Source of the DNA: Streptomyces sp. A0958
Lineage (GTDB): Bacteria > Actinomycetota > Actinomycetes > Streptomycetales > Streptomycetaceae
Direction: 5' to 3'
DNA length: 64,000 nucleotides
Assembly: GCF_004795035.1 (NCBI RefSeq)
Contig: NZ_SSBK01000005.1
Location: 248,001-312,000 of the forward strand
The translations under genes and the position numbers were made by a program. Position 1 is the first letter of the stretch; every line of letters starts with the position of its first letter. The notes under the pieces were generated by a model. It ran no database searches, was not told the DNA's origin, and worked only from the letters and a program-made list of their open reading frames with translations. This document shows, piece after piece, positions 51,866 to 60,228 of this stretch.

Positions 51866-52699
51866 ATGTGCAGATGGCTGGCCTACTCCGGCACGAGTGT
51901 CGTGCTCAGCGATCTCCTCTACAAACCCGAGCACTCGCTCATCGATCAGAGCCTGCACTCACGCATGGGTGTCGAGACGACCAACGGGGACGGCTTCGGC
52001 GTCGGATGGTACGGGCCCGACCGGGACACGCCCGCGATCATCCGCGACACCGGCCCCGCCTGGAACAACCGCAACCTGCGCGAACTCGCGAGCCACATCC
52101 GCTCGCCGCTGTTCTTCGCGCATGTGCGGGCGTCCACGGGGACGGCCGTCCAGCAGACGAACTGCCACCCGTTCAGGCACGGCCGGTGGATGTGGATGCA
52201 CAACGGGGCGATCGCCGACTTCCACCGCCTGCGGCGCGACCTCTCCATGGCGCTCGACCCGGCGCTGTTCTCCGCCCTGGAAGGGTCGACGGATTCGGAG
52301 GTGATGTTCTACCTCGCGCTGACATTCGGGCTCGACCAGGACGTGCCGGGCGCGGTGGCGCGCATGGCCGGACTCATCGAACGCGTGGGGCACGACGAAG
52401 GGGTGGAGTATCCGCTGCAGATGACCGTGGCGGTGTCCGACGGCGAACGGCTCTGGGCCTTCCGCTATTCGAGCCTCGGCAAGTCCCGCTCGCTTTTCTA
52501 CAGCGACAGGGCCGAGACCGTGCGCGCACTCCACCCCGACCTGGACTTCCTGCAGGGCGTGTCCGACAGCACCCGCCTGGTGGTGTCGGAGCCCCTGGGC
52601 GGCCTGCCCGGTGTGTGGAAGGAAGTGCCGGAGAGCAGCTACGGCGTCGTCCAGCCGGGCGCGGACGAGTTCCAGCCCTTCGTGCCCGAACCCGTCTAG
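51866..52699 (+). CDS. Class II glutamine amidotransferase-type hydrolase
   Basis: A 277-residue Ntn hydrolase. Cys2 is the nucleophile after Met removal (MCRWLAYSG), with the loop GVETTNGDGFGVGWYG and HVRASTGTAVQQTNCHPF. WMHNGAIADF matches the GATase II asparagine/glycine site. It resembles EgtC and other class II amidotransferases, but the window's egtA lies far away, so the ergothioneine role is unlikely for this copy. ATG at 51866 with GAAGGGA upstream. Substrate unknown. Confidence 0.85.
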   Translation: MCRWLAYSGTSVVLSDLLYKPEHSLIDQSLHSRMGVETTNGDGFGVGWYGPDRDTPAIIRDTGPAWNNRNLRELASHIRSPLFFAHVRASTGTAVQQTNCHPFRHGRWMWMHNGAIADFHRLRRDLSMALDPALFSALEGSTDSEVMFYLALTFGLDQDVPGAVARMAGLIERVGHDEGVEYPLQMTVAVSDGERLWAFRYSSLGKSRSLFYSDRAETVRALHPDLDFLQGVSDSTRLVVSEPLGGLPGVWKEVPESSYGVVQPGADEFQPFVPEPV

Positions 52700-52724
52700 C
52701 CCGGCCGGTACGGCGCCTGGGGCG

Positions 52725-53282
52725 TCAGCCGGCGAGTGCGGCGTCGACCTCCTTGAGGAACGGGTCGAGGTCGCCCGGGTTGCGCGAGGTGATGAGCTTC
52801 CAGCCGCCCGTCTCGTCCGCGACGACGGGCTCGTCCACCCAGTCGCCGCCCGCGTTGCGGACGTCGGTCTGCAGCGAGGCGTACGAGGTGAGCCGCTTGC
52901 CCGAGACGCTGCCGGTCTCCACCAGCAGCCAGGGGCCGTGGCAGATGGCCGCGACGGGACGGCCGGAAGTGGTGAAGGACCGCACGATGTCGCACGCCGT
53001 GCGCTGCAGCCGCAGCGTGTCGGCGTTCAACGTGCCGCCCGGCACCAGCAGCAGGTCGTAACCCGCCGGATCGACCTCGTCGAGCGTGAGCTCGGGGCGT
53101 ACGGTCCTGCCGGGGTCCTTGTCGCCGACGAGGGTCTGGATGTCGTCCTTCTTCAGGGCGGCGACATCGACCTGGGCGCCCCGTTCACGCAGATGGTCGA
53201 CCGGTACGACGAGTTCGTCCTGCTCCACGCCGTAGTTGGTGACGATGGCCAGTACCTTGCGCTTGCTGCCGTTGTCGCTCAT
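52725..53282 (-). CDS. DJ-1/PfpI-family protein
   Basis: A 185-residue GATase1-like protein. The nucleophile elbow AAICHGPWLLVETGS contains the conserved Cys, and DLLLVPGGTLNADTLR is the usual strand-turn. WKLITSRNPGDLDPFLKEV closes the domain. PfpI-type proteins act as general stress proteins, deglycases or chaperones; activity here is not known. It converges on the amidotransferase gene with a 25-bp gap. Confidence 0.88.
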   Translation of the reverse strand: MSDNGSKRKVLAIVTNYGVEQDELVVPVDHLRERGAQVDVAALKKDDIQTLVGDKDPGRTVRPELTLDEVDPAGYDLLLVPGGTLNADTLRLQRTACDIVRSFTTSGRPVAAICHGPWLLVETGSVSGKRLTSYASLQTDVRNAGGDWVDEPVVADETGGWKLITSRNPGDLDPFLKEVDAALAG

Positions 53283-53597
53283 GTGCGTTCGTCCTTCCGT
53301 CCTGCGGGGAACACGCCCGGTGACGTTGCTTCCGGGTCGCAGCCTCTGGGTCCCCCCCATGGCGGCGGTCATTCCCGCGGCCCGCCCGTCCTCCGGCAGC
53401 CTCCTGCCGTGCCGTGGCCCCCGCAACCGCACACCCCGCCGTCCGGCCCCCGCTGTAGCGGCATCGGCGGCGGGCGCCCATGGTGGGAGAGGCGGTCCGG
53501 GCGGCCTCCGGCCGGTTGACGTGCCGGTCCCCGGGTACCCGGAAGTGACCGGCGGACCAGGCCGTTCGGCCCAAGCAGACGTTCGAGGAGTCACACC
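53283..53597. other. Intergenic region with divergent promoters
   Basis: It separates the divergent DJ-1 and iron-enzyme genes. No coding frame is convincing. A SigB-like sequence sits at 53514-53538; the rest is a G+C-rich spacer without clear repeats. Confidence 0.6.
53514..53538 (+). promoter_or_regulatory. SigB-like promoter before the iron-containing redox enzyme gene
   Basis: GGTT (53514-53517), 15 bp, GGGTAC (53533-53538): an exact match to GNNT-N14-16-GGGTAY. It gives a leader of about 50 bases. Confidence 0.5.
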
Positions 53598-54566
53598 ATG
53601 GCAGGTCAGACGGGCGGCGGACCGGCGCTTCCGCGGGCACGCGGCGACCTTTCGGCGGGGGTCATCGCCCATCTGCGGGGGAGCGGCACGCTGCCCGACC
53701 CCGTCCTGGCGGACGAGGCGGAACCCTACGGGGACGACCTGCAGCTCGCCCTGTACGTCTGCTACGAGCTGCACTACCGCGGCTTCGCGGAGGTTGACCC
53801 GGCCCACGAGTGGGAGCCGGGGCTGCTGGCCGTCAGGGCCGCGCTGGAACGCCGCTTCGAGTCGGCCCTGCGCCGGGACACGCCGCCCGGCGCCGCCCTG
53901 ACCGACACCCTGGACGCGCTGCTCGTCGAGCCCGTCGAGGGCACGGGGGTGTCGCACTTCCTCCAGGAGCACGGCACGCGGGACCGCCTGCGGACGTACG
54001 CCGTGCAGCGCTCCCTGTACCACCTGAAGGAGGCCGACCCGCACGCCTGGGTGCTGCCCCGTCTCAGCGGACGCGCCAAGGCGGGCATGGCCGCCATCGA
54101 GTACGACGAGTTCGGCGCCGGCCGGGCCGAACGCGTCCACGCCCAGTTGTTCGCCGACCTCATGGCGGACCTGGGCCTGGAGACGGCGTACGGCCACTAC
54201 CTCGACCGGGGCCACGCCGAGATGCTGGCCCTGGTGAACCTGATGTCCCTCTTCGGCCTGCACCGCAGGCTGCGGGGCGCCCTGGTCGGCCACTTCGCCG
54301 CCGTGGAGATCACCTCGTCCCCGGCGTCACGCCGCCTGGCCCTCGCGATGAAACGGGCAGGGGCCGGGCCCGCCGCCGAGCACTTCTACACCGAACACGT
54401 CGAGGCGGACGCGGTCCACGAACAGGTCGTCCGCCACGACGTCGTGCGCGGGCTGCTGGACGACGAACCCGACCTGGAGGCGGACGTCGTGTTCGGCATC
54501 GACACCACCGGCCTCCTGGAGGACCGCCTCGCCGAACGCCTGCTGGCCGACTGGCGCGCCGCCTAG
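53598..54566 (+). CDS. Iron-containing redox enzyme family protein (heme-oxygenase-like fold)
   Basis: A 322-residue helical protein. Likely iron-ligand residues occur in LYVCYELHYRGFAEV, YHLKEADPHAW, AGMAAIEYDEFGAGRAERVHAQ and FYTEHVEADAVHEQVV, the arrangement of Glu/His pairs of heme-oxygenase-like diiron (HDO) proteins. The substrate is unknown. Its stop overlaps the stop of the convergent ANTAR gene within CTAG (54563-54566). A SigB-like promoter precedes it. Confidence 0.85.
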   Translation: MAGQTGGGPALPRARGDLSAGVIAHLRGSGTLPDPVLADEAEPYGDDLQLALYVCYELHYRGFAEVDPAHEWEPGLLAVRAALERRFESALRRDTPPGAALTDTLDALLVEPVEGTGVSHFLQEHGTRDRLRTYAVQRSLYHLKEADPHAWVLPRLSGRAKAGMAAIEYDEFGAGRAERVHAQLFADLMADLGLETAYGHYLDRGHAEMLALVNLMSLFGLHRRLRGALVGHFAAVEITSSPASRRLALAMKRAGAGPAAEHFYTEHVEADAVHEQVVRHDVVRGLLDDEPDLEADVVFGIDTTGLLEDRLAERLLADWRAA

Positions 54567-55267
54567 TTCTCGCCCAGCAGCCGGCGCAGCTCCCGTGTGC
54601 TGCCCCGGCCCTTGGCCCGTACGATCTGCGCCGCGATGGCGTTCAGCTTGTGGTTCGTGTGCTGCGAGAAGGTGCGCAGCACGTCGAAGGCCTGGTCCGC
54701 GTCGCAGTCCAGCATGTGCATCACGATGCCGCTGGCCTGGTCGATGACCGCCCGCGAGGCCATCGCCGTACGCAACTGCTCCGCCTCCGCCTCGGCACAG
54801 GCGCTGGCGTGGTCACGGAGGAGCCCGTCGACCGACTCCTCGGCCAGGACCCGTACGGCCTCCAGCACCGCCGCGGTGAGCGGCCCCGGCCGGAAGGCGT
54901 ACAGGGTGACCGTCGCCGGGACGCCCCCGACCAGGACCGGCACGGCGGTGCAGGAGCGCAGTCCCCGTTCCAGCGCCGCCACCCGGAACCTGGGCCAGCG
55001 CGCGTCGGTGACGAGGTCGGCGGCGGCGACCGGACGCCCGGAGCGGGCGGCTTCGACGCCGGGACCGGTTCCGGTCTCCTCCTGGAGGGCGGCCAGCTCC
55101 GCGAGATCCGGATGGGTCGCCGCGCTGTGGGTTTCCGCGCCGGGGAGTTCCGTGGTCACGGTCGCGCCCCGGCAGCGCGGGGCGCACCGCATCGCCCGTT
55201 GACCCAACCGGGTGATTCGCGGTACCACGGCGGCGGAATCGGTCGTCGCACCCACCGGACGGGTCAC
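54563..55267 (-). CDS. GAF- and ANTAR-domain regulator
   Basis: A 234-residue protein. The N-terminal half (about 60-160) has a GAF-like outline: LAALQEETGTGPGVEAARSG, RVAALERGLRSCTAVPVLV, PATVTLYAFRPGPLT. The C-terminal ANTAR domain is clear: LRTAMASRAVIDQASGIVMH, then DADQAFDVLRTFSQHTNHKL. ANTAR proteins bind RNA hairpins and act as transcription antiterminators. GTG at 55267 with GGGAGG upstream. It diverges by 79 bp from a PAS-GAF protein. Confidence 0.92.
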   Translation of the reverse strand: MTRPVGATTDSAAVVPRITRLGQRAMRCAPRCRGATVTTELPGAETHSAATHPDLAELAALQEETGTGPGVEAARSGRPVAAADLVTDARWPRFRVAALERGLRSCTAVPVLVGGVPATVTLYAFRPGPLTAAVLEAVRVLAEESVDGLLRDHASACAEAEAEQLRTAMASRAVIDQASGIVMHMLDCDADQAFDVLRTFSQHTNHKLNAIAAQIVRAKGRGSTRELRRLLGEN

Positions 55268-55346
55268 TTCACAGCCTCCCTGACGGAACGGAAGCCCCCT
55301 CGCGCGGCTCGGCGCGAGAACGCGGACCATCGGCTAGCTTCGTCGT

Positions 55347-56486
55347 ATGAGCCGGTCATCGGAGCGCGAGGGCGATGTTCAGGCCCTCGCCGCCCGCGTG
55401 CAGGAACTGCGTGCGGCCCGTGCCCATCCTCCCGCCGAGTACCCGGTCCTGCTCGACGCGGCCCTGGCGGAACTGGAGCGCGCGGTCGAGGTTCTGCGCC
55501 CGGCGGAGGACGAGCGGGCCCGGCCGCCGGGCGTCAAGGCCACGTATCCGTTCAGGGCCGTCTTCGAGCACCTGCCGTGGGCCGTCGTCCTGATGGACGA
55601 ACAGACCGTGGTCCGGCGCGTCAACCCGGCCGCCGTCGAACTGACCGGCCTGCCCCCGGGGTACGCGGCCGGCCGGCCGCTCGCCGCGACGCTCCGGCCC
55701 GCCGACCGGGCGGCCCTGCGCGGCCATGCGGCGGCCGTGGCCCGGGGCGAGGGGGGCCGCAGCCTCCCGGTACGCCTCCAGCGCCTCCCTGACTGCCCGC
55801 TGCACGCCACGCTCACCGGCCTGGACGTGCCGGACGGACGGAAGCAGGACGTGCTCCTCACGCTCACACCGTCCGCCGGCGGACCGCCCGTACCGGCCGT
55901 GCGGGAACCCGGGCCTTCCGAGCCCTCCGCCGTCGTCCGCCAGGCCGAGCTGACCGCCCTCCTGGACCGCACGGACCGCCTGCTCCTGAGCTGCGGCGGG
56001 CAGCAGGACCCTGCCGCGACGCTCAGCGCGGCTGCGGGCCTGATGCGGGACGGCCTCGCGGACTGGGCCGTGCTCGACCTGGGAGCGGCGCCGGCTCCGG
56101 TCAGGGCGGCGGTCCACGGGCCCGCGTCCCCCGACGACCCCGGCCTGGAGAAGGTATTTCTCCAGCAGGACCCGCGCGCCTGCCCGGTGGTCGCGGAGGC
56201 CATGGACTCGGGCGCGGCGGCGGTGGAACAGCTGACGGACGACCTCGGCAGGCTCGGGACCGACGACGAGGGCGCGCCGCTGATGGTCCGCGCCGACGTC
56301 ACCTCCCTGCTCTGCGTCGCCCTGCTCGCGCCCGACGACACCACGGTGCTGGGGGCGCTGACCCTGCTCAGGGCCGGGGCGCGCCCGCCGTTCTCCCTCC
56401 TGGAGGCCGGCGGCGCGGAGATCGCGGCCGGCCACCTGGCCGTCCTGGCGCAGCGCGGCGGCATCCACGGTCCCGGCCCCTTCTGA
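55347..56486 (+). CDS. PAS-GAF sensor protein without an output domain
   Basis: A 379-residue protein. A coiled-coil-like N-terminus (DVQALAARVQELRAARA) precedes a PAS domain (VFEHLPWAVVLMDEQTVVRR to AALRGHAA, about 72-128) and a C-terminal GAF-like region (DVTSLLCVALLAPDDTTVLG). In actinomycetes such sensors often carry a C-terminal SpoIIE phosphatase; that domain and any HTH are absent. It may bind a ligand and act on a partner. TAGCTT six bases before the ATG at 55347 suggests a leaderless message. Confidence 0.8.
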   Translation: MSRSSEREGDVQALAARVQELRAARAHPPAEYPVLLDAALAELERAVEVLRPAEDERARPPGVKATYPFRAVFEHLPWAVVLMDEQTVVRRVNPAAVELTGLPPGYAAGRPLAATLRPADRAALRGHAAAVARGEGGRSLPVRLQRLPDCPLHATLTGLDVPDGRKQDVLLTLTPSAGGPPVPAVREPGPSEPSAVVRQAELTALLDRTDRLLLSCGGQQDPAATLSAAAGLMRDGLADWAVLDLGAAPAPVRAAVHGPASPDDPGLEKVFLQQDPRACPVVAEAMDSGAAAVEQLTDDLGRLGTDDEGAPLMVRADVTSLLCVALLAPDDTTVLGALTLLRAGARPPFSLLEAGGAEIAAGHLAVLAQRGGIHGPGPF

Positions 56487-56522
56487 CCTGGGCCTCCGGG
56501 GCCGGCCGCGTACGAAGAAAAC

Positions 56523-56553
56523 CCGCCCGGCGACGGGTGCCGCGGCCGGGCGG
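56523..56553 (+). terminator. Hairpin after the PAS-GAF gene
   Basis: A 9-bp perfect stem (56523-56531 with 56545-56553) 37 bp after the stop; GC-only, no U-tract. Confidence 0.55.
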
Positions 56554-56661
56554 TGGCACACGGCATTGTGGGAGAACCTTTGAGGGCGCTTCCGGTCCGC
56601 AGACGCTCAGGTGCGAGCGGATCGAGCGGGTCGCCCCGGCCGGACGAGCATGGAGGACACG

Positions 56662-57753
56662 ATGGTGCGGACAGTGGGTGTCGAGGAGGAGCTGCTGCTC
56701 GTCGACGAGCAGAGCGGTGACCCCCGGGCCCTGTCGACGGCCGTCCTGGCCCTGGCAGAACGCCGCGCCGAGGGCGACTCGGTCTTCGAGGCGGAGCTCC
56801 ACCGCCAGCAGCTGGAGTTCGCCACCGAACCGCGCGCCGACATGGGGGAACTCGCCGACGAGATCCTGCGCTGGCGGGCGGAGGCGGCCCGCAGCGCCGC
56901 GGACGCCGGGGGAGCGGTGGTGGCCCTCGCCACCGCACCGCTGCCCGTCAGCCCCTCCATCGGCGACGGGGAGCGGTACCGCTGGCTGGCCGACAAGTTC
57001 GGGCTGACCACCCAGGAGCAGCTGACCTGCGGATGCCATGTGCACGTCTCGGTGGAGTCGGACGAGGAGGGCGTCGGCGTACTGGACCGCATCCGGCCCT
57101 GGCTCGCCGTCCTGCTCGCGCTGAGCGCCAACTCGCCGTTCTGGCAGGGTCAGGACACCACGTACAGCAGTTACCGCAGCAGAGTCTGGGGGCGCTGGCC
57201 CTCGGCCGGGCCCGTCGAGCCCTTCGGCACCGCCCGCCGTTACCACGAAGAGGTCCAGGCCCTCGTCGACACCGGCGTCCTGCGCGACAAGGGGATGATC
57301 TACTTCGACGCCCGGCTCTCGCACCGGTATCCCACCGTCGAGGTCCGGGTCGCGGACGTGTGCCTCGACCCCGCCGACGCCGTGCTGCTCGCCACCCTGG
57401 TGCGCGGCCTGGTCGAGACGGCGGCCCGCGCCTGGCGGGCGGGCGACCCCCCGGAGCCGTACGGGGTGGGCCTGTTGCGCATGGCCGGCTGGCAGGCCGG
57501 GCGCGCGGGCCTGGAGGGCCAGCTGCTCCACCCCGCCACCATGCGCCCCGCACCCGCGCCGGACGTCCTCGGCGCCCTGCTCGCCCATGTGCGGGACGCC
57601 CTGGAGGAGAGCGGGGACCTCGCGAGGGCCGAGGAAGGCATCGAACAGGTCCTGAAGAGGGGCACGGGGGCCCGAATCCAGCGCGACGCGCTCGCCCGTA
57701 CGGGCAGCCTCCGCGACGCGGTCGCCGAGTGCGTGACCAGAACACGCGGCTGA
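56662..57753 (+). CDS. YbdK-type carboxylate-amine ligase (GCS2 family)
   Basis: A 363-residue GCS2-family enzyme. VRTVGVEEELLLVDEQSGDPRAL opens the active site, CGCHVHVSVES and NSPFWQGQDTTYSSYRSRVW are conserved, and DARLSHRYPTVEVRVADVCLDPAD is the characteristic C-terminal block. YbdK-type enzymes show weak glutamate-cysteine ligase activity; the natural substrate is uncertain. ATG at 56662 follows GGAGG. It is distinct from the egtA at the left edge, so this window carries two GCS2 paralogues. Confidence 0.9.
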   Translation: MVRTVGVEEELLLVDEQSGDPRALSTAVLALAERRAEGDSVFEAELHRQQLEFATEPRADMGELADEILRWRAEAARSAADAGGAVVALATAPLPVSPSIGDGERYRWLADKFGLTTQEQLTCGCHVHVSVESDEEGVGVLDRIRPWLAVLLALSANSPFWQGQDTTYSSYRSRVWGRWPSAGPVEPFGTARRYHEEVQALVDTGVLRDKGMIYFDARLSHRYPTVEVRVADVCLDPADAVLLATLVRGLVETAARAWRAGDPPEPYGVGLLRMAGWQAGRAGLEGQLLHPATMRPAPAPDVLGALLAHVRDALEESGDLARAEEGIEQVLKRGTGARIQRDALARTGSLRDAVAECVTRTRG

Positions 57754-57759
57754 CACGGA

Positions 57760-57790
57760 CGGCCGCTCCCCGATGCGGGGGGAGCGGCCG
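57760..57790. terminator. Bidirectional terminator
   Basis: A 12-bp perfect stem (57760-57771 with 57779-57790, 7-nt loop) lies between the convergent ybdK-type and PLP-enzyme genes. Confidence 0.8.
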
Positions 57791-57796
57791 CGCGTA

Positions 57797-59275
57797 TCAG
57801 GCGCCGTCGTTCGCGCAGACCCGTACGGTGTGCAGTTTCGGGTCCGCCGGGTCGGGCAGGTTCATGCCCGCGTCGAGGCCGGTCAGGAGGTAGCGCAGGA
57901 CCGGTTCGGTCAGCCGCTCCCCGGGCAGCACCACCGGGATGCCCGGCGGGTAGGGCGTGATCATCTCCGCGGCGATCCGTCCCGCGGCGCGCTCCACCGG
58001 AATGTCCTCGGTGCCGGTGAAGTAGGCGTCGCGCGGCAGCCGGGCCTGCTCCATCCGCAGCTCGGACGGGGCGGGGACCGCCACCTCCGGCCCCCGGGGC
58101 AGGGACGGCGCCCGGCGCGCCAGATCCCGCAGCGCCGTCATGAGACGTTGCGTCGTCTCCGCGTCGTCGGCATGGGTGAGCTGGGCGCTGATGCGCCGAT
58201 GGTCCATCAGGTGCGTGTCGATCCGGTGGTGTTCGCGCAGCCAGTCCGCCGCCAGGTAGCCGGAGACGCCGAGTTCCTGGATGTCGACGACGACCGGCAG
58301 CGGGTCGAACTCGGAGCCCGCCCCAGGACCGCAGAAGTCGTCGCGGTCGTTGACGTGCATGCCGTCGATGGTCTCGATCTCCTCCCGCACCGAGGCGGCG
58401 AGGGCGAGCGCGCGCGACATCAGCGTGCGGCCCTCCAGCACCATCTGGCGCCGCCACCCGTCCATGCCGGCGTACAGCAGCACGGACGGGCTGGTCGTCC
58501 CCAGCAGATCCGCCCGGGACGCCAGCGTGTCGTGGTCGATCAGATCGCCCCGCAGATGGAACACGGAACCCTGCTCGAGGCCGCTGCCCATCTTGTGGAT
58601 GCTGGTGACACAGACATCGGCTCCGGCGTCCATCGCCCACGTCGGCAGGTCCGGGTGGAAAGGCAGATGCGCGCCCCACGCCTCGTCGACGACCAGCGGA
58701 CGCGAGCGGCGGTGGCAGACCTCGGCGATGGACCGCAGATCCGCCGACACCCCGTACGGCGTGGGGCTGGTGACCAGGGCGCCCTTCGCGTCCGGGTGCT
58801 CCTCGAACGCCCGCTCGTAGGCGTTGGGGGACGGCGGATGGGCGAGGTGCCGCTCCGTGTCCCACTGCGGTTCGATCCACACCGGCTGGATGCCGGACAG
58901 GATGAGCCCGGAGATCACGGCCTTGTGCGCGTCCCGCCCCACCAGCAGCTTCTCGCCGTGGGCGGCGACGCTGAGCATCGCCGCCTTGACCGACAGGGAA
59001 CTGCCGCACGTCGAGAAGAACGCGTGCTCCGCGTGCACGGCGTCGGCCATCAGGACCTCCGCGCGCTGCAGCACCCCCGACCTCGTCCGCCGGTCGTCGA
59101 GCCCGCCACTGGCCAGGACGTCCCCCAGGAACACGGCATCGCCGAGCACGGCCCTGACCTCCGGCGCCGCGCCGCGGGCCTGCTTGTGGCCCGGGGGAGT
59201 GAACCCCAGCTCGCCCCGCTTCCGGTAGGCGGCCAGGGCGTCGAGAACGGGTGCTTCTTCGTGGTTCTTCGGCAT
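57797..59275 (-). CDS. Fold-type I PLP enzyme, Orn/Lys/Arg decarboxylase-like
   Basis: A 492-residue enzyme with the Orn/Lys/Arg decarboxylase major domain. AEHAFFSTCGSSLSVKAAM is the cofactor phosphate-binding segment, VVDEAWGAHLPFHPDL has the PLP-pairing Asp, and TSIHKMGSGLEQGS contains the Schiff-base Lys. The C-terminal MITPYPPGIPVVLPGE motif is typical. It would decarboxylate a basic amino acid; which one is not shown. It lies 65 bp downstream of an SDR and probably belongs to the P450 operon. The ATG at 59275 has GAAGGTGG upstream. Confidence 0.88.
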   Translation of the reverse strand: MPKNHEEAPVLDALAAYRKRGELGFTPPGHKQARGAAPEVRAVLGDAVFLGDVLASGGLDDRRTRSGVLQRAEVLMADAVHAEHAFFSTCGSSLSVKAAMLSVAAHGEKLLVGRDAHKAVISGLILSGIQPVWIEPQWDTERHLAHPPSPNAYERAFEEHPDAKGALVTSPTPYGVSADLRSIAEVCHRRSRPLVVDEAWGAHLPFHPDLPTWAMDAGADVCVTSIHKMGSGLEQGSVFHLRGDLIDHDTLASRADLLGTTSPSVLLYAGMDGWRRQMVLEGRTLMSRALALAASVREEIETIDGMHVNDRDDFCGPGAGSEFDPLPVVVDIQELGVSGYLAADWLREHHRIDTHLMDHRRISAQLTHADDAETTQRLMTALRDLARRAPSLPRGPEVAVPAPSELRMEQARLPRDAYFTGTEDIPVERAAGRIAAEMITPYPPGIPVVLPGERLTEPVLRYLLTGLDAGMNLPDPADPKLHTVRVCANDGA

Positions 59276-59340
59276 ACAGGCCACCTTCCCGTGATCGCCC
59301 CACCCCTCACGCGTCGAGCCCCCGCCGTTTCCCGCTCCCG

Positions 59341-60228
59341 CTACGGAAGCGGGGTGCCGCCCGTCGCGTTCACGATCTCCCCGGTGATGAAACTCGCGTT
59401 CGCCGAGGCCAGGAACACATACGCCGGGGCCATCTCGGCCGGCTGGGCGGGGCGCCCGAGCGGGCTCTGCTTCCCGAACTCCTTCGTGTCGGGCAGGGTC
59501 GCCGGAATCAGCGGCGTCCACACCGGGCCCGGAGCCACCGCGTTGACGCGGATGCCGTCGGACGCCAGCATCTGCGCGAGGCCGTGGGTGAAGGTGACGA
59601 TGGCGCCCTTGGTCATGGCGTAGTCGAGCAGATGAGGACTCGGCTTGTAGGCCTGCACCGACGTCGTGTTGATGATCGAACCGCCGGCCGGGATGTGCGG
59701 CAGGGCCATCTTGCACAGCCAGAACATCCCGTACAGGTTGGTGTGCAGGACCCGGTCGAACTGCTCCGTGGAGATGGCGGCGATGCCGTCGGGCTGGGCC
59801 ATCTGGTACCCGGCGTTGTTGACGAGTACGTCGATCCGCCCGAACTCCTGCACCGCGCGGCCGATCAACGCGCGGCACTGCTTCTCGTCCCGGATGTCGC
59901 ACGCCTCCGTCAGGGCCCGCCTGCCCGCCTCCTCGACCAGGCGGGCCGTCTCCCGCGCCTCGTCCTTCTCGGCGTCGAGATGGGTGATCAGCACATCGGC
60001 CCCCTCGCGGGCGAAGGCCAGCGCGACGGCCCGGCCGATCCCGGAGTCGCCCCCGGTCACGACGGCCTTGCGGTCCGTCAGGAGGCCGTGGCCCCGGTAG
60101 GAGTCCTCGCCGTGGTCGGGCGGCGGGTCCATGGGCCCGGTCCAGCCGGGGTGCTTCTGTTCCTGCTGCGGGAAATCGGGCTGCGTAAAGCGTTCGGTGG
60201 GGTCCGGGGTCGGTGCGGACTCGGTCAT
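59341..60228 (-). CDS. SDR oxidoreductase, general-stress-protein-39-like
   Basis: A 295-residue SDR with a 50-residue N-terminal extension (PQQEQKHPGWTGPMDPPPD), as in the Bacillus GS39/YhdF group. The cofactor motif is VVTGGDSGIGRAVALAFA, NAG is VNNAGYQMAQP, catalytic Ser is in INTTSVQAYKPS and YxxxK is YAMTKGA. The substrate is unknown. The start overlaps the P450 stop by ATGA (60225-60228), so it is co-translated with that gene. Confidence 0.9.
   Translation of the reverse strand: MTESAPTPDPTERFTQPDFPQQEQKHPGWTGPMDPPPDHGEDSYRGHGLLTDRKAVVTGGDSGIGRAVALAFAREGADVLITHLDAEKDEARETARLVEEAGRRALTEACDIRDEKQCRALIGRAVQEFGRIDVLVNNAGYQMAQPDGIAAISTEQFDRVLHTNLYGMFWLCKMALPHIPAGGSIINTTSVQAYKPSPHLLDYAMTKGAIVTFTHGLAQMLASDGIRVNAVAPGPVWTPLIPATLPDTKEFGKQSPLGRPAQPAEMAPAYVFLASANASFITGEIVNATGGTPLP

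Noticed and set aside
51866..52699. EgtC of the ergothioneine pathway
   Set aside because: The class II amidotransferase fold fits, but egtA lies over 50 kb away and runs leftward, so the egtBCD genes are expected outside the window.
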